Positions 1 through 9,351 of a stretch of 64,000 bases of DNA are shown here, in pieces. The position numbers and the translations under genes were made by a program. The DNA is from an uncultured Acetatifactor sp. (lineage in GTDB: Bacteria > Bacillota > Clostridia > Lachnospirales > Lachnospiraceae): contig CANPWA010000005.1 in the NCBI GenBank assembly GCA_947581865.1, positions 86,723 to 150,722 on the forward strand, in the 5' to 3' direction. The first letter of the stretch is position 1. The number at the start of each line of letters is the position of its first letter. Below the pieces are notes generated by a model, which did no database searches, was not told the origin of the DNA, and saw nothing but the letters and a program-made list of their open reading frames with translations.

Positions 1-572
1 GGCATCATGCCGCGCAGGAAGAGATTGGTTTCCTTATACAGGGAAAACTGCTCCACCGCCCGCCTGCTCATCAGGCGGAAATCCGCATGATTGTAAACGG
101 TCTTAACGCCCATCATCTCCATCACCTTATAAAACCCCTGGGCTGTGGTGCGTTTGAAAAAGGTATCCGTCCTGCGCTCCCTGCGCACGCCGTACACGAT
201 GTCATTTCCGGCGTGGAACTTGTCTATCATCTCCTCAATAACGGTCACATCATCCTGCAGATCCGCATCGATGGACACCGTCACATCACTCATGTCCTTG
301 GCGGTGATCAAGCCTGCCGTGAGGGCAAACTGATGCCCTACATTGCCTGCCAGCTTCACGCCGAAAACCTGTTTCGGATGCGCACCGTGCTCCTCTTCGA
401 TCAGCTCCCAGGTCCTGTCCTTACTTCCGTCATTGACAAACAAAATAAAACTGTCCGCTCCAATTTTTCCCTTGCCCACAAGGTCATTCAGCACTTCCCT
501 GAGCGCCGCGGAAGCGATCTTTAACACTTCCTCCTCATTGTAGCAGGGTACCACTATCGCCAGTCTGTCCAT
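1..572 (-). CDS. Glycosyltransferase family 2 (DPM/GtrB-like), 3' part runs off the left edge
   Basis: Minus-strand translation starts MDRLAIVVPCYNEEEVL... and contains FILFVNDGSKDRTWELI and DADLQDD motifs typical of GT2; RBS-like GGGAGG upstream. Not in the ORF track because it is truncated. Confidence 0.88.
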   Translation of the reverse strand, partial: MDRLAIVVPCYNEEEVLKIASAALREVLNDLVGKGKIGADSFILFVNDGSKDRTWELIEEEHGAHPKQVFGVKLAGNVGHQFALTAGLITAKDMSDVTVSIDADLQDDVTVIEEMIDKFHAGNDIVYGVRRERRTDTFFKRTTAQGFYKVMEMMGVKTVYNHADFRLMSRRAVEQFSLYKETNLFLRGMM

Positions 573-613
573 GGATACCTCCCGCATTTTATCATTCTGC
601 ACTGTAGGGATGC

Positions 614-1900
614 TCATCCCTCGATCGCCTGTTTTAAATCCGCAATAATATCATCCACATGTTCAATGCCCACGGAAAGCCGGATCAGATCGGGCGCAAC
701 TCCCGCTTCCTTAAGCTGTTCGTCATTCATCTGTCTGTGGGTATGGCTCGCGGGATGCAGCACGCAGGTCCTCGCATCTGCCACATGGGTCACGATCGCC
801 GCCAGCTTCAGCCTGTCCATCATCTTTTCCGCCGCAGCCCTGCCGCCCTTTAAGCCGAAAGAAATCACGCCGCAGCTTCCCTTGGGCATGTATTTTTGCG
901 CCAGCGCATAATATTTGCTGCTCTTAAGCCCGGGATAATTCACCCAGGCTACCTCCGGATGCCCCTCCAGGAACTCCGCAGCCGCCAGGGCGTTACAGCA
1001 GTGTCTCTCCATGCGCAGAGCCAGCGTCTCCAGCCCCACATTCAGAAGAAACGCGTTCTGGGGCGCCTGGATGGAGCCTAAATCCCGCATGAGCTGCGCG
1101 GTCGCCTTGGTGATGTAGGCCGCCCTGCCGAATTTCTTTGTGTAAGTCACCCCGTGATAGGACTCATCGGGGGTAGTTAACCCCGGGAATCTGTCCGCAT
1201 ATTTCTCCCAGTCAAAATTGCCGGAATCCACAATGGCTCCGCCCACGCACATGGCATGTCCGTCCATATATTTTGTGGTGGAATGGGTGATAATATCCGC
1301 TCCCCATTTAAAGGGATTGCAGTTGATGGGTGTGGCGAAGGTATTATCCACGATCAGGGGCACGCCGTGGGAATGCGCCAGGCGGGCAAATTTTTCGATA
1401 TCCAGCACCACCAGCGCGGGATTCGCAATGGTCTCCGCCATGACACATTTGGTATTGGAACGGAATGCCTTTGCCAGCTCCTCCTCGGGGGCATCCGGAT
1501 CCACCACCGTGGTCTCGATCCCCATCTTTTTCATGGTCACGGTGAGCAGGTTGAAGGTTCCGCCATAGACCGTGGAGGACATCACCACATGGTCTCCCGC
1601 CTCACAGATATTGAACACCGCGTAGTAGTTGGCCGCCTGCCCGGAGCTGGTGAGCATGGCCGCAGCGCCGCCCTCAAGCTCGCAGATCTTCTGCGCCACA
1701 TAATCGTTGGTGGGATTCTGCAGTCTGGTGTAGAAATAACCGCTCTCCTCCAGATCGAACAAGCGTCCCATCTGCTCCGAGGTGTCATATTTGTAGGTCG
1801 TGCTCTGCACGATGGGAAGCACCCTGGGCTGCCCGTTCACCGGCTGCCAGCCCGACTGCACACATATGGTCTCTTTTTTGAAATCCGGGTTTGTTGCCAT
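614..1900 (-). CDS. O-acetylhomoserine aminocarboxypropyltransferase / sulfhydrylase (Cys/Met metabolism PLP enzyme)
   Basis: Track ORF 614..1945; MATNPDFKKETICVQSGWQP start with AGGAGG upstream. PLP-fold motifs VDNTFATPINCNPFKWGADIITHSTTKYMDGH and TCVLHPASHTHRQM. Confidence 0.92.
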   Translation of the reverse strand: MATNPDFKKETICVQSGWQPVNGQPRVLPIVQSTTYKYDTSEQMGRLFDLEESGYFYTRLQNPTNDYVAQKICELEGGAAAMLTSSGQAANYYAVFNICEAGDHVVMSSTVYGGTFNLLTVTMKKMGIETTVVDPDAPEEELAKAFRSNTKCVMAETIANPALVVLDIEKFARLAHSHGVPLIVDNTFATPINCNPFKWGADIITHSTTKYMDGHAMCVGGAIVDSGNFDWEKYADRFPGLTTPDESYHGVTYTKKFGRAAYITKATAQLMRDLGSIQAPQNAFLLNVGLETLALRMERHCCNALAAAEFLEGHPEVAWVNYPGLKSSKYYALAQKYMPKGSCGVISFGLKGGRAAAEKMMDRLKLAAIVTHVADARTCVLHPASHTHRQMNDEQLKEAGVAPDLIRLSVGIEHVDDIIADLKQAIEG

Positions 1901-1939
1901 TTTTCGTTCCTCCTGTATCTGTCTTATAAGTACAGCAAA

Positions 1940-1959
1940 CACCACCCTGTCAGGTGGTG
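1940..1959 (-). terminator. Stem-loop between yebC and the sulfhydrylase gene
   Basis: CACCACC-ctgtca-GGTGGTG, 7-bp perfect stem, short T run on the minus strand. Confidence 0.45.
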
Positions 1960-2015
1960 CCGGATATTCTTATTCCGCTTTTGCCTGTCACGGCGTCCGC
2001 CGCGGGGATCACGCC

Positions 2016-2744
2016 TCATTCATCCCAGTTGTGATAGACAGCCTGCACATCGTCGCTGGCATCCAAAAGATCCAGTATCTTCTGCAGATTTCTGACCGCG
2101 TTCTCGTCGGTGAGCTCCACATAGTTCTGGGGGATCATGGTCACCTCCGCGCTGAGCATGGGGATCTTCGCGTCCTCCAGCGCTTTTCTCACTTCCTCGA
2201 GCCCATCCGGATCTGTGAGGATCTCAAAGCTGTCCTCCTCCTCGGCAAAGTCCTCCGCGCCCGCATCCAGAGCCGTCATCATCAGATCGTCCGCCTCCAG
2301 ACCGCACTCCTCTTTGTCAATGATGATCTGTCCCCTCCTGTCAAACATAAAGGACACACATCCGGGAGTTCCGATATTGCCCTGCCCCTTGGTAAAAGCG
2401 CTCCGCACATCCGCGGCGGTACGGTTCTTATTGTCCGTGAGGGCATCCACGATGATGGCAATGCCGTTGGGTCCATAGCCCTCATACGTCACATACTCAT
2501 AGTTGACATTTCCCACATCCCCGGCCGCCTTCTTGATCCCGCGCTCGATGGTGTCGTTGGGCATATTGTTCGCCTTTGCCTTGGCAATGACGCCTGCCAG
2601 CTTAAAATTGTTGTTGGGATCGGGTCCTCCCTCTTTTACCGCAACCGCGATCTCACGTCCGATGATGGTAAAGATCTTTCCCTTTGCGGCATCGTTCTTC
2701 TCTTTTTTATGCTTTATATTTGCAAATTTGGAATGTCCTGACAT
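2016..2744 (-). CDS. YebC/PmpR family regulatory protein
   Basis: MSGHSKFANIKHKKEKNDAAKGKIFTIIGREI is the family N-terminus. Confidence 0.96.
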   Translation of the reverse strand: MSGHSKFANIKHKKEKNDAAKGKIFTIIGREIAVAVKEGGPDPNNNFKLAGVIAKAKANNMPNDTIERGIKKAAGDVGNVNYEYVTYEGYGPNGIAIIVDALTDNKNRTAADVRSAFTKGQGNIGTPGCVSFMFDRRGQIIIDKEECGLEADDLMMTALDAGAEDFAEEEDSFEILTDPDGLEEVRKALEDAKIPMLSAEVTMIPQNYVELTDENAVRNLQKILDLLDASDDVQAVYHNWDE

Positions 2745-2813
2745 GTTTCTTCTCCTTTATCCGTCTGATCTGTAAGCACACTTCCCATATCATACCATTA
2801 TTTTATCTTTTCT

Positions 2814-4298
2814 TCAAGGATTATTCTGTTTCGGGGGAGAAGATTCTTCCAAAGGAACCTCCCGGGCGGCAGCTCCCCCTTCTTCCCCCCTGGTGTCTTC
2901 AGGGGTCTGCCTTCCGTCCGCTCCGCCTGCATCCCTGCTATCCTCCGCCGGTTCCGGAAGTTTGGTCACCAGAACGCTCTGCACCATCTTGTTCTCCACA
3001 GAGAGGATTTTGAAATTGTAACCCTGATAGTCTACGTCAAACTCCTCTCCCGGCTCGGGGATATGATCCAGCCGGTAAATCATAAAACCGTTGAGCGTCT
3101 CAAACTCCTCTCCGTCAAAGCTGATGCCGAAGCGCTCTGCAAGATCCTCCAGAGGGGTCTTGCCCTCCATGATATACTCGTCGTTTCCCTTATCTTCGAT
3201 ATATTCCGTGTCCTCGTCGTACTCATCGAGAATATTACCCACGATCTCCTCGAGGATATCCTCCATGGCAACCAGCCCGTCCATCTGCCCGTACTCATCC
3301 ACCACAATGACCATCTGAAGCTTCTGGGACTGCATCTCCTCAAAGAGTTCATCCAGATTCTTTGTCTTGGGTACAAAATGCGCCTCCCGCAAAAGCCCCT
3401 CCAGATCCTTGATACAGCCATCCACGGACGCATCGTGTCTGTGGTAGCGCATGGCGTCTTTCAAATGCAGCACGCCGATGATATGGTCGATATTCTCCTC
3501 ATAGACCGGATAGCGGCTGTTGGTGCCCGCGAGCATGAAATCAATGGCTTCCTTTAAATGCATACTGCCGTCGATGGCAACCACATTGCTGCGGTTGGTC
3601 ATGATATCCTTTGCCTGCTTGTCCCCATAGGCAAAAATATTGGAGATCATCTCCGCCTCGCTGTCCTCGATGACTCCCTGCTCGAAGCCCTCCTGCACCA
3701 TGTTGATGATCTCTTCTTCTGTGACATCGTTTTCGTTTTCATCTCCGCGCAGCCCGAACAAATACAACAGCCCGCGCACGGTGAGATTCTCCAGCGCGAT
3801 GAATCCCGCCAGCAGCTTCATCAGCACAGCCACGGGACCGATACAGGCGTACGCCCATTTCTCCGGCATTCTCGATGCAATCCTTCTGGGAAGCATCACA
3901 CCGAAAGTCAGGAATATGTAGAGCAGCACCCCCGCAGCCAGAACCGCAGCCAGAACATTGAATCCCACCGTGAGTGCCCCCTCCGGGACACTCATGGACA
4001 AAAGCTTCGCCTCCGTAAGACGCCGCAGAGTCCCCGCCGCGATCCTCGTCCAGATGTTCAGATAAACCGCCCCGGCAATCATATTCACGAGCGCCGCTGT
4101 AAGCTGCACGGTACTCACAAACCGATCCGGGTGTTCCATGATCTTTAACAGGCGCAGGCTCTTAACGTGTTTCTCTTCCCGGGCACGTCTCTCCACCTCT
4201 TTTTCATTGAGGTTGGAAACGGCAGCGCCAAACCCGTATAAAAAAATATCCAATAGCAGTATGATCAAAAAACCGAACGTCGGTCCGGGGTCTTCCAT
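2814..4298 (-). CDS. Hemolysin-family/CNNM transporter with CBS and CorC_HlyC domains
   Basis: N-terminal TM DUF21-like region, EEEIINMVQEGFEQGVIEDSEAEMI, CBS motifs, VDEYGQMDGLVAMEDILEEIVGNI. Confidence 0.93.
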   Translation of the reverse strand: MEDPGPTFGFLIILLLDIFLYGFGAAVSNLNEKEVERRAREEKHVKSLRLLKIMEHPDRFVSTVQLTAALVNMIAGAVYLNIWTRIAAGTLRRLTEAKLLSMSVPEGALTVGFNVLAAVLAAGVLLYIFLTFGVMLPRRIASRMPEKWAYACIGPVAVLMKLLAGFIALENLTVRGLLYLFGLRGDENENDVTEEEIINMVQEGFEQGVIEDSEAEMISNIFAYGDKQAKDIMTNRSNVVAIDGSMHLKEAIDFMLAGTNSRYPVYEENIDHIIGVLHLKDAMRYHRHDASVDGCIKDLEGLLREAHFVPKTKNLDELFEEMQSQKLQMVIVVDEYGQMDGLVAMEDILEEIVGNILDEYDEDTEYIEDKGNDEYIMEGKTPLEDLAERFGISFDGEEFETLNGFMIYRLDHIPEPGEEFDVDYQGYNFKILSVENKMVQSVLVTKLPEPAEDSRDAGGADGRQTPEDTRGEEGGAAAREVPLEESSPPKQNNP

Positions 4299-4435
4299 GG
4301 GTAAAAAATCTCCTTTTTTGTCTTAATACAATCATAATATACCATTTGTATGTTTCTCGTCAAGAAGGGGCTTTTTTGTCTGCGTCCCTCCTTTCTTCCG
4401 GGGTCAATCCTGGGTGCGCGTCCTCGCCCAATCGC

Positions 4436-4777
4436 TTATGTATCAAGCTCCAGACTGATCATCAGCGCCCGGTTGACCCTGCGCATAATTTCTCCATCCA
4501 AGTGACAGACCTTGTCCTTAAGTCTTTTTTTGTCAATCGTCCTAAGCTGCTCCAAAAGGACCACGGAATCCTTATCCATATCATATTTGTCCGCGCGAAG
4601 CTCAATATGGGTCGGGAGTTTTGCCTTGTTCATCTTTGAGGTGATCGCCGCACAGATCACTGTGGGGCTGTGTCGGTTTCCCACATCGTTCTGGACGATC
4701 AGCACCGGGCGTATGCCGCCCTGTTCCGATCCGACTACAGGTCTTAAATCCGCGTAATATACATCGCCTCTCCTCAT
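4436..4777 (-). CDS. MazF/PemK-type endoribonuclease toxin (EndoA/NdoA-like)
   Basis: [48 protein letters not shown] is characteristic of EndoA. Confidence 0.94.
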   Translation of the reverse strand: MRRGDVYYADLRPVVGSEQGGIRPVLIVQNDVGNRHSPTVICAAITSKMNKAKLPTHIELRADKYDMDKDSVVLLEQLRTIDKKRLKDKVCHLDGEIMRRVNRALMISLELDT

Positions 4778-4890
4778 TTTTCCTCCATTCTGCCTTTTAC
4801 GGCTACCGATAGTATTGCCCGTTTTCCTGGAGGTATTCCATAATTTTCTAATTCGTGCTTCTCATTTTCCCTGACCGGATCCGTCTCTGC

Positions 4891-6123
4891 CTAAAAACCA
4901 TCGTCCTCATAATATCCGCTCAGATCCTGTGCAGCAATGATCCTTCCGGCGCGGCAGAACACCCTGGGCACCCGTTTCCCCAGATCGCACACCAGTTCAT
5001 AGTTAAACCGTCCCGACAGATCTCCCAGTTCCTCCGCCGTGATGCGCTCTTCCCCGTCCTGCCCGATCAGCGTCACCCTGTCTCCCGTCTGAGTCTCCGC
5101 GATCCGGGTCACGTCCACCATGAACTGATCCATACAGACTCTTCCCAAAATGGGTGCCCTCTGACCGCGGATCAGCACATAGCCCCTGCCTCCGGACAAG
5201 GAGCGCGGATATCCGTCGCCGTAGCCCACGGGGATCGTGGCAACCTTCATATCCTGCGCGGCGGTAAATGTCCCTCCGTAGCTTATGCTCTGCCCTGCCC
5301 TCAGCGTTTTCACATAGACCACATGGCTCTCCAGCGTCAGCGCAGGTTTTAAAAAGCTTCTTTCCCCGGGCACTTCCTCGGAAGGGTGCAGCCCATAGAG
5401 GGTGATGCCTGCCCGGACCGCATCCAGATCTGCCTCCGGAAGTTCCAGGATCCCCGCGCTGTTGGCACAATGTTTTACAGGGATTTCCAGCCCCAGCGTC
5501 TCCCGGATCTGAGAGAGGAATCCGGTAAAAAGTTCAAGCTGTCTTCGGGCGCTTGTCTTATCCTTCTCATCCGCCCTCGCAAAATGCGTAAAGATTCCTT
5601 CGATCTCCATACTGCCGTCCCGGGTGCACTCCATCAGCCGTCTGACAAATTCCAGCCCGTCTGCATCCGGCGAAACGCCGATACGCCCCATACCCGTATC
5701 CACCTTGATATGAACCTTCATCGATTTCCCGCACTCTCTGTAGACACGTCCGGCGGTCTCGGCCAGCTCTTTCAGCATCTCCACGCTGAAGACCGTGATG
5801 CGGATCTCTTCCCGCGCCATCCGTTCATAGGCATAGGGAAACGTATATCCCAGGATCAGTATCGGTTTCCGGATCCCTTTCTCCCGCAGGAGAAACGCCT
5901 CCTCCGGGGCTGCCACCGCAAAGCCGGAGATAGGCTCAAGGGGCTCCAGCACTTTTGCGATGGGGATACTCCCATGACCGTAGCCGTCCGTTTTGATGAC
6001 TCCGATCATTTTGCTCTCCGGGCGGATGAGCGCCCTCATATTGCGCACGTTTTCCTCAATGGCATCCAGATCGATCCGCGCGCAGACTCTCTTATAGTTT
6101 TCTGTCCGTTCTGTCAGATTCAT
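4891..6123 (-). CDS. alr: Alanine racemase
   Basis: ARIDLDAIEENVRNMR, KTDGYGHGSIPIAK, VCMDQFMVDVT. Start set at MNLTERTENYKR, overlapping the upstream gene by 4 nt; the track's N-terminal extension is out-of-frame read-through. Confidence 0.95.
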   Translation of the reverse strand: MNLTERTENYKRVCARIDLDAIEENVRNMRALIRPESKMIGVIKTDGYGHGSIPIAKVLEPLEPISGFAVAAPEEAFLLREKGIRKPILILGYTFPYAYERMAREEIRITVFSVEMLKELAETAGRVYRECGKSMKVHIKVDTGMGRIGVSPDADGLEFVRRLMECTRDGSMEIEGIFTHFARADEKDKTSARRQLELFTGFLSQIRETLGLEIPVKHCANSAGILELPEADLDAVRAGITLYGLHPSEEVPGERSFLKPALTLESHVVYVKTLRAGQSISYGGTFTAAQDMKVATIPVGYGDGYPRSLSGGRGYVLIRGQRAPILGRVCMDQFMVDVTRIAETQTGDRVTLIGQDGEERITAEELGDLSGRFNYELVCDLGKRVPRVFCRAGRIIAAQDLSGYYEDDGF

Positions 6124-7667
6124 TTTCCCGTCTCCGTATCCTGCCGTCCCTTTGTGCCGCCCGTATATCCAAAGGCTTTGTGTATCACTTTTCCCACGGC
6201 ATCCGCTATATCTTTCGCCATACAGCCATACTCCCCCTGCTCTTCTGCGGCAAGATCCCCCGCCGCCGCATGGATATGGACGCCTAAGCATGCCGTGTCA
6301 AAACCGCTGCTGCCTGTGTCCTGCGCCCACAGCCCGGCGAGCACACCCGTCAGCACATCGCCGCTCCCCGCCGTGGCCATACCGCTGTTGCCCAAAAGAT
6401 TGACACACACCGGCTCCATCGGCGCACAGACAAATGACCGTGCATCCTTTGCCACAACGACCGCATGCAGCTCTTCGGCAAGGGAAACTCCGTGTTCCCA
6501 TAGCCCTGCTTTGAGCTGTGCCGGCAAAATCCCCGTCAGCCGGGCAAGCTCTCCCACATGGGGAGTGAGGATGGTTTCCCCGTTCCTGTCCGCGAGATCT
6601 TTTCTCATTTCGGGAGATGCGGCGAGCAGATTAAGCCCGTCCGCATCAATGATGAGCGGCAGACTGCTCCCGGCGATCACCCTCTCCAGCACACGGCACG
6701 CCTCCCCGGACTTTCCGAGCCCCGGTCCTACAGCCACCACATCCGCCCAGGGAAGACTCTCCTCCAAATCCTTATAACTCCCGTACAACACTTCCGGAAC
6801 CGTCTGCTGGAGTATCTCGCGGCTGCCGTTATCCGTCAACACCTTCACCATGCCTGCGCCTGCCCGGTATGCCGCCTTTGCGGCAAGCACCGCTGCCCCC
6901 GCCATACCCGGGCTGCCTGCGATCAACAAAACCTTCCCGAAGGTGCCCTTATTGCCCTCCTTTGCTCTGGCAGGGATCCGTCCGCAAAGATCTTCCGCCC
7001 CCTCGAGACAGAACATTCCGGGAATCTCCCCCAGAAAACTTTTCGGCGTGATGCCGATGTCTGCCACCCGGATCTTTCCCGCATAAAGACTGCCCGGATA
7101 GAGAACCAATCCCCGCTTGCAAAAAGCGAAGGTCACTGTCTCATCCGCCTTTACCGCCTGCCCCAGGGCTCTTCCCGTGTCACTGCAGATGCCGCTGGGC
7201 ACATCCAGTGCAAGTTTCCTGCCGTCCAGCCGGTTAAACCGCTCTATCGCTCTGGCAAAATCCCCCTCCACATTCCGGGAAAGCCCTACGCCAAAGAGAG
7301 CGTCCACAAGGACATCATATTGCTCCCGGGGCGGTTCGCTCACAAATTCTATGCCGGAATGTTCTAGTATATGCCGCTGTTTGTTCCACTGTGCAGTCGC
7401 CTTATCCTCATTTCCCACACTCCAGACCGTCACCGGCACTTTGCACTCGTCGAGCAGCCTCGCCAGCGCCAGCCCATCCCCGCCGTTATTTCCCATTCCC
7501 GCAAGGATCAGCACCCGGGGAAAAGCCCTGCCGCGGAGCATTTCCAATACCGCATCCCTGGCCGCCAGCGCCGCGCGCTCCATCAGCACCATCCCCGGGA
7601 TACCGATCTTTTCTATTGTATTCGCATCATACCGGCGCATTTCCTCCGCCGTCACCAGATATCGCAT
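6120..7667 (-). CDS. nnr: Bifunctional NAD(P)H-hydrate epimerase / ADP-dependent NAD(P)H-hydrate dehydratase
   Basis: N-terminal YjeF_N (AGMGNNGGDGLALARLL) fused to a carbohydrate-kinase-like domain (GNSGMATAGSGDVLTGVLAGL). Confidence 0.95.
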   Translation of the reverse strand: MRYLVTAEEMRRYDANTIEKIGIPGMVLMERAALAARDAVLEMLRGRAFPRVLILAGMGNNGGDGLALARLLDECKVPVTVWSVGNEDKATAQWNKQRHILEHSGIEFVSEPPREQYDVLVDALFGVGLSRNVEGDFARAIERFNRLDGRKLALDVPSGICSDTGRALGQAVKADETVTFAFCKRGLVLYPGSLYAGKIRVADIGITPKSFLGEIPGMFCLEGAEDLCGRIPARAKEGNKGTFGKVLLIAGSPGMAGAAVLAAKAAYRAGAGMVKVLTDNGSREILQQTVPEVLYGSYKDLEESLPWADVVAVGPGLGKSGEACRVLERVIAGSSLPLIIDADGLNLLAASPEMRKDLADRNGETILTPHVGELARLTGILPAQLKAGLWEHGVSLAEELHAVVVAKDARSFVCAPMEPVCVNLLGNSGMATAGSGDVLTGVLAGLWAQDTGSSGFDTACLGVHIHAAAGDLAAEEQGEYGCMAKDIADAVGKVIHKAFGYTGGTKGRQDTETGK

Positions 7668-7719
7668 ACCCGCCTCCTGTCATCCTCCATCAAAAATCCC
7701 AGCGGACAGTGCAAAATCC

Positions 7720-8391
7720 TCACTGTCCGCCGGGCTGTGTGTCCCCGGGCGTCTTTTTTTCTCCGGGCAGCTTAGGATGCTGTTGTTCGGGATCATACTG
7801 CAGATCAAAGAGATTCACCACATCTGCCCCGAAAATAGCATTCATATAAGCATAAATATCATGATTCTTCTGTTCCATCTCCTGCTTGCGAATCAGGTTT
7901 TTCTTCAGTTCAATACGGATTTTTGTGACCCAGTCCGTTATCTCCTGAATCTGACCGGTGTTTTCCTGCATCGTGTCATAGCAGTATTCCATCGTCAGCA
8001 GCATCAGTTTATAATTGATGGCATCGATCTCCCTGGGAAGCTCCATGAGTTCCTCCTGATAGCTCTTAAGCTTCTCGTTACACTCATCGACCAGACGCTT
8101 ATGCTCCTGGATCTCCTTCTCCAGTTTCCTGCTGCCGTTTGACTCCATCTCGTCCACCATGGGCATGATCTCATTGATGAGTTTTTTCTTCAGCCTCCTG
8201 ATCTCCTTCATCTGGGTGGTCAGCTTTCCCTGGCGCTTTAAGAGCGTGTTCAGCTGCCCTTCCAGCTCTTTGACGGTTTCTTTCCCCAACTCGTCGAGCA
8301 GGCGGTACCATTTGTTGTCCAGCGTCAGCATCGGAATTTTCTTCCCCTTCAAAGCCTCCGCAAAAACGTCCTGCTTATTCTTTCCCGCCAT
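7720..8391 (-). CDS. Coiled-coil protein of unknown function
   Basis: 223 aa, heptad-rich Lys/Glu sequence; MAGKNKQDVFAEALKGKKIPMLTLDNKWYRLLD; no recognisable catalytic motif. Confidence 0.85.
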   Translation of the reverse strand: MAGKNKQDVFAEALKGKKIPMLTLDNKWYRLLDELGKETVKELEGQLNTLLKRQGKLTTQMKEIRRLKKKLINEIMPMVDEMESNGSRKLEKEIQEHKRLVDECNEKLKSYQEELMELPREIDAINYKLMLLTMEYCYDTMQENTGQIQEITDWVTKIRIELKKNLIRKQEMEQKNHDIYAYMNAIFGADVVNLFDLQYDPEQQHPKLPGEKKTPGDTQPGGQ

Positions 8392-8423
8392 AGCCTCCTC
8401 CTGGCAATTCCTGCAGATTCACT

Positions 8424-9071
8424 CTACCCCTTTGTCTGCTCCTTCATCCTGCGGCTGAGATTGTAGGACAGCTTCATCAGACTGTCGGAGAGATGGACAT
8501 TCTCCACCAGAATCCCCTCCGGTACATTCAGATCCACATGGGCAAAATTCCAAATGGCACGGATCCCTTTTTTGACCAGTATGTCCACAGTGTCCACCGC
8601 ACTCGTCTTGGGGATGGTGAGAACAGCTATGTCGATCGGATTCTGCTCCAGAAAATTCTCCAGTTCTTCTATGGGCATGACTTCCACGCCCCTCACCTTT
8701 TCTCCCACCAGCTGTGGATCTATGTCAAATATTCCCTTAAAAATAAATCCCCTGCGCTCAAAATTCAAATAGTTTCCCAGTGCCCGCCCCAGATTTCCCG
8801 CACCGATAATGACAAAATCATGTTTTCGATCAAGCCCCAGGATCTTGCTGATCTCCTCATACAGATATTCTACATTATAACCGTAACCCTGCTGACCGAA
8901 CCCGCCAAAATTATTAAAATCCTGCCGGATCTGGGAAGCAGTCACCTGCATGCGCTCCGAGAGCTCCTGGGAGGAAATGCGCTCCACTCCCTCATCCCTG
9001 AGTTCTCCCAGATACCGCAGATATCTCGGGAGCCGTCCCACAACAGCCTGTGAAATTTCTTTCGTCTCCAA
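8424..9071 (-). CDS. rex: Redox-sensing transcriptional repressor Rex
   Basis: Winged-helix N-terminus AVVGRLPRYLRYLGEL, Rossmann GAGNLGRALGNYLNF. GGAGGTG-N6 precedes a TTG codon (..LETKEISQ), so the start is likely TTG at 9071 rather than 9086. Confidence 0.95.
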   Translation of the reverse strand: METKEISQAVVGRLPRYLRYLGELRDEGVERISSQELSERMQVTASQIRQDFNNFGGFGQQGYGYNVEYLYEEISKILGLDRKHDFVIIGAGNLGRALGNYLNFERRGFIFKGIFDIDPQLVGEKVRGVEVMPIEELENFLEQNPIDIAVLTIPKTSAVDTVDILVKKGIRAIWNFAHVDLNVPEGILVENVHLSDSLMKLSYNLSRRMKEQTKG

Positions 9072-9134
9072 CGGAAACACCTCCAAGTTTCAACACATTG
9101 AAGCTTTTGTCTGCTTCTTTGTCTCATTTATTTT

Positions 9135-9163
9135 ATCATACCACTTTGTTAAAACCTTGTCAA
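9135..9163 (-). promoter_or_regulatory. Sigma-A promoter of rex with overlapping Rex-box-like operator (9146..9163)
   Basis: Minus strand TTGACA-N17-TATGAT. The 18-mer TTGTTAAAACCTTGTCAA (9146..9163) matches 12 of 14 specified positions of the known Rex box TTGTTAANNNNTTAACAA. Confidence 0.75.
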
Positions 9164-9167
9164 TGCC

Positions 9168-9219
9168 TGAGCCGCGGAATTGTCCTGCTTACATGAGCCG
9201 CGGAATCGTCCCGCTTACA
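9168..9219. repeat. 26-bp direct tandem repeat, 2 copies
   Basis: TGAGCCGCGGAATTGTCCTGCTTACA / TGAGCCGCGGAATCGTCCCGCTTACA, 24/26 identical. Confidence 0.9.
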
Positions 9220-9271
9220 TTCCCTGCGTTTTGTCCTGAGCAGCTATCATTGTGAGTCCCAAACAAAAAAT

Positions 9272-9300
9272 TTGACAGGCAGGCGCCTTACAGATAAAAT
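9272..9300 (+). promoter_or_regulatory. Sigma-A-type promoter of the ABC-F gene
   Basis: TTGACA-N17-TAAAAT, ~50 nt upstream of the ATG at 9352. Confidence 0.7.
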
Positions 9301-9351
9301 AAACTATTAGAATCTTGTGACGCACAAAATACACATAACGAGGATAAATTC

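Noticed and set aside
1901-2015. SAM riboswitch upstream of the sulfhydrylase gene
   Set aside because: Only ~115 nt available, mostly a simple terminator-like hairpin; no S-box sequence signature seen.
6124-6291. N-terminal extension of the alanine racemase ORF
   Set aside because: Low-complexity out-of-frame read of the nnr 3' end; alr families start near MNLTERTENYKR.
5386-6777. 463-aa plus-strand ORF across alr and nnr
   Set aside because: Antisense to two recognised enzymes; no motifs.
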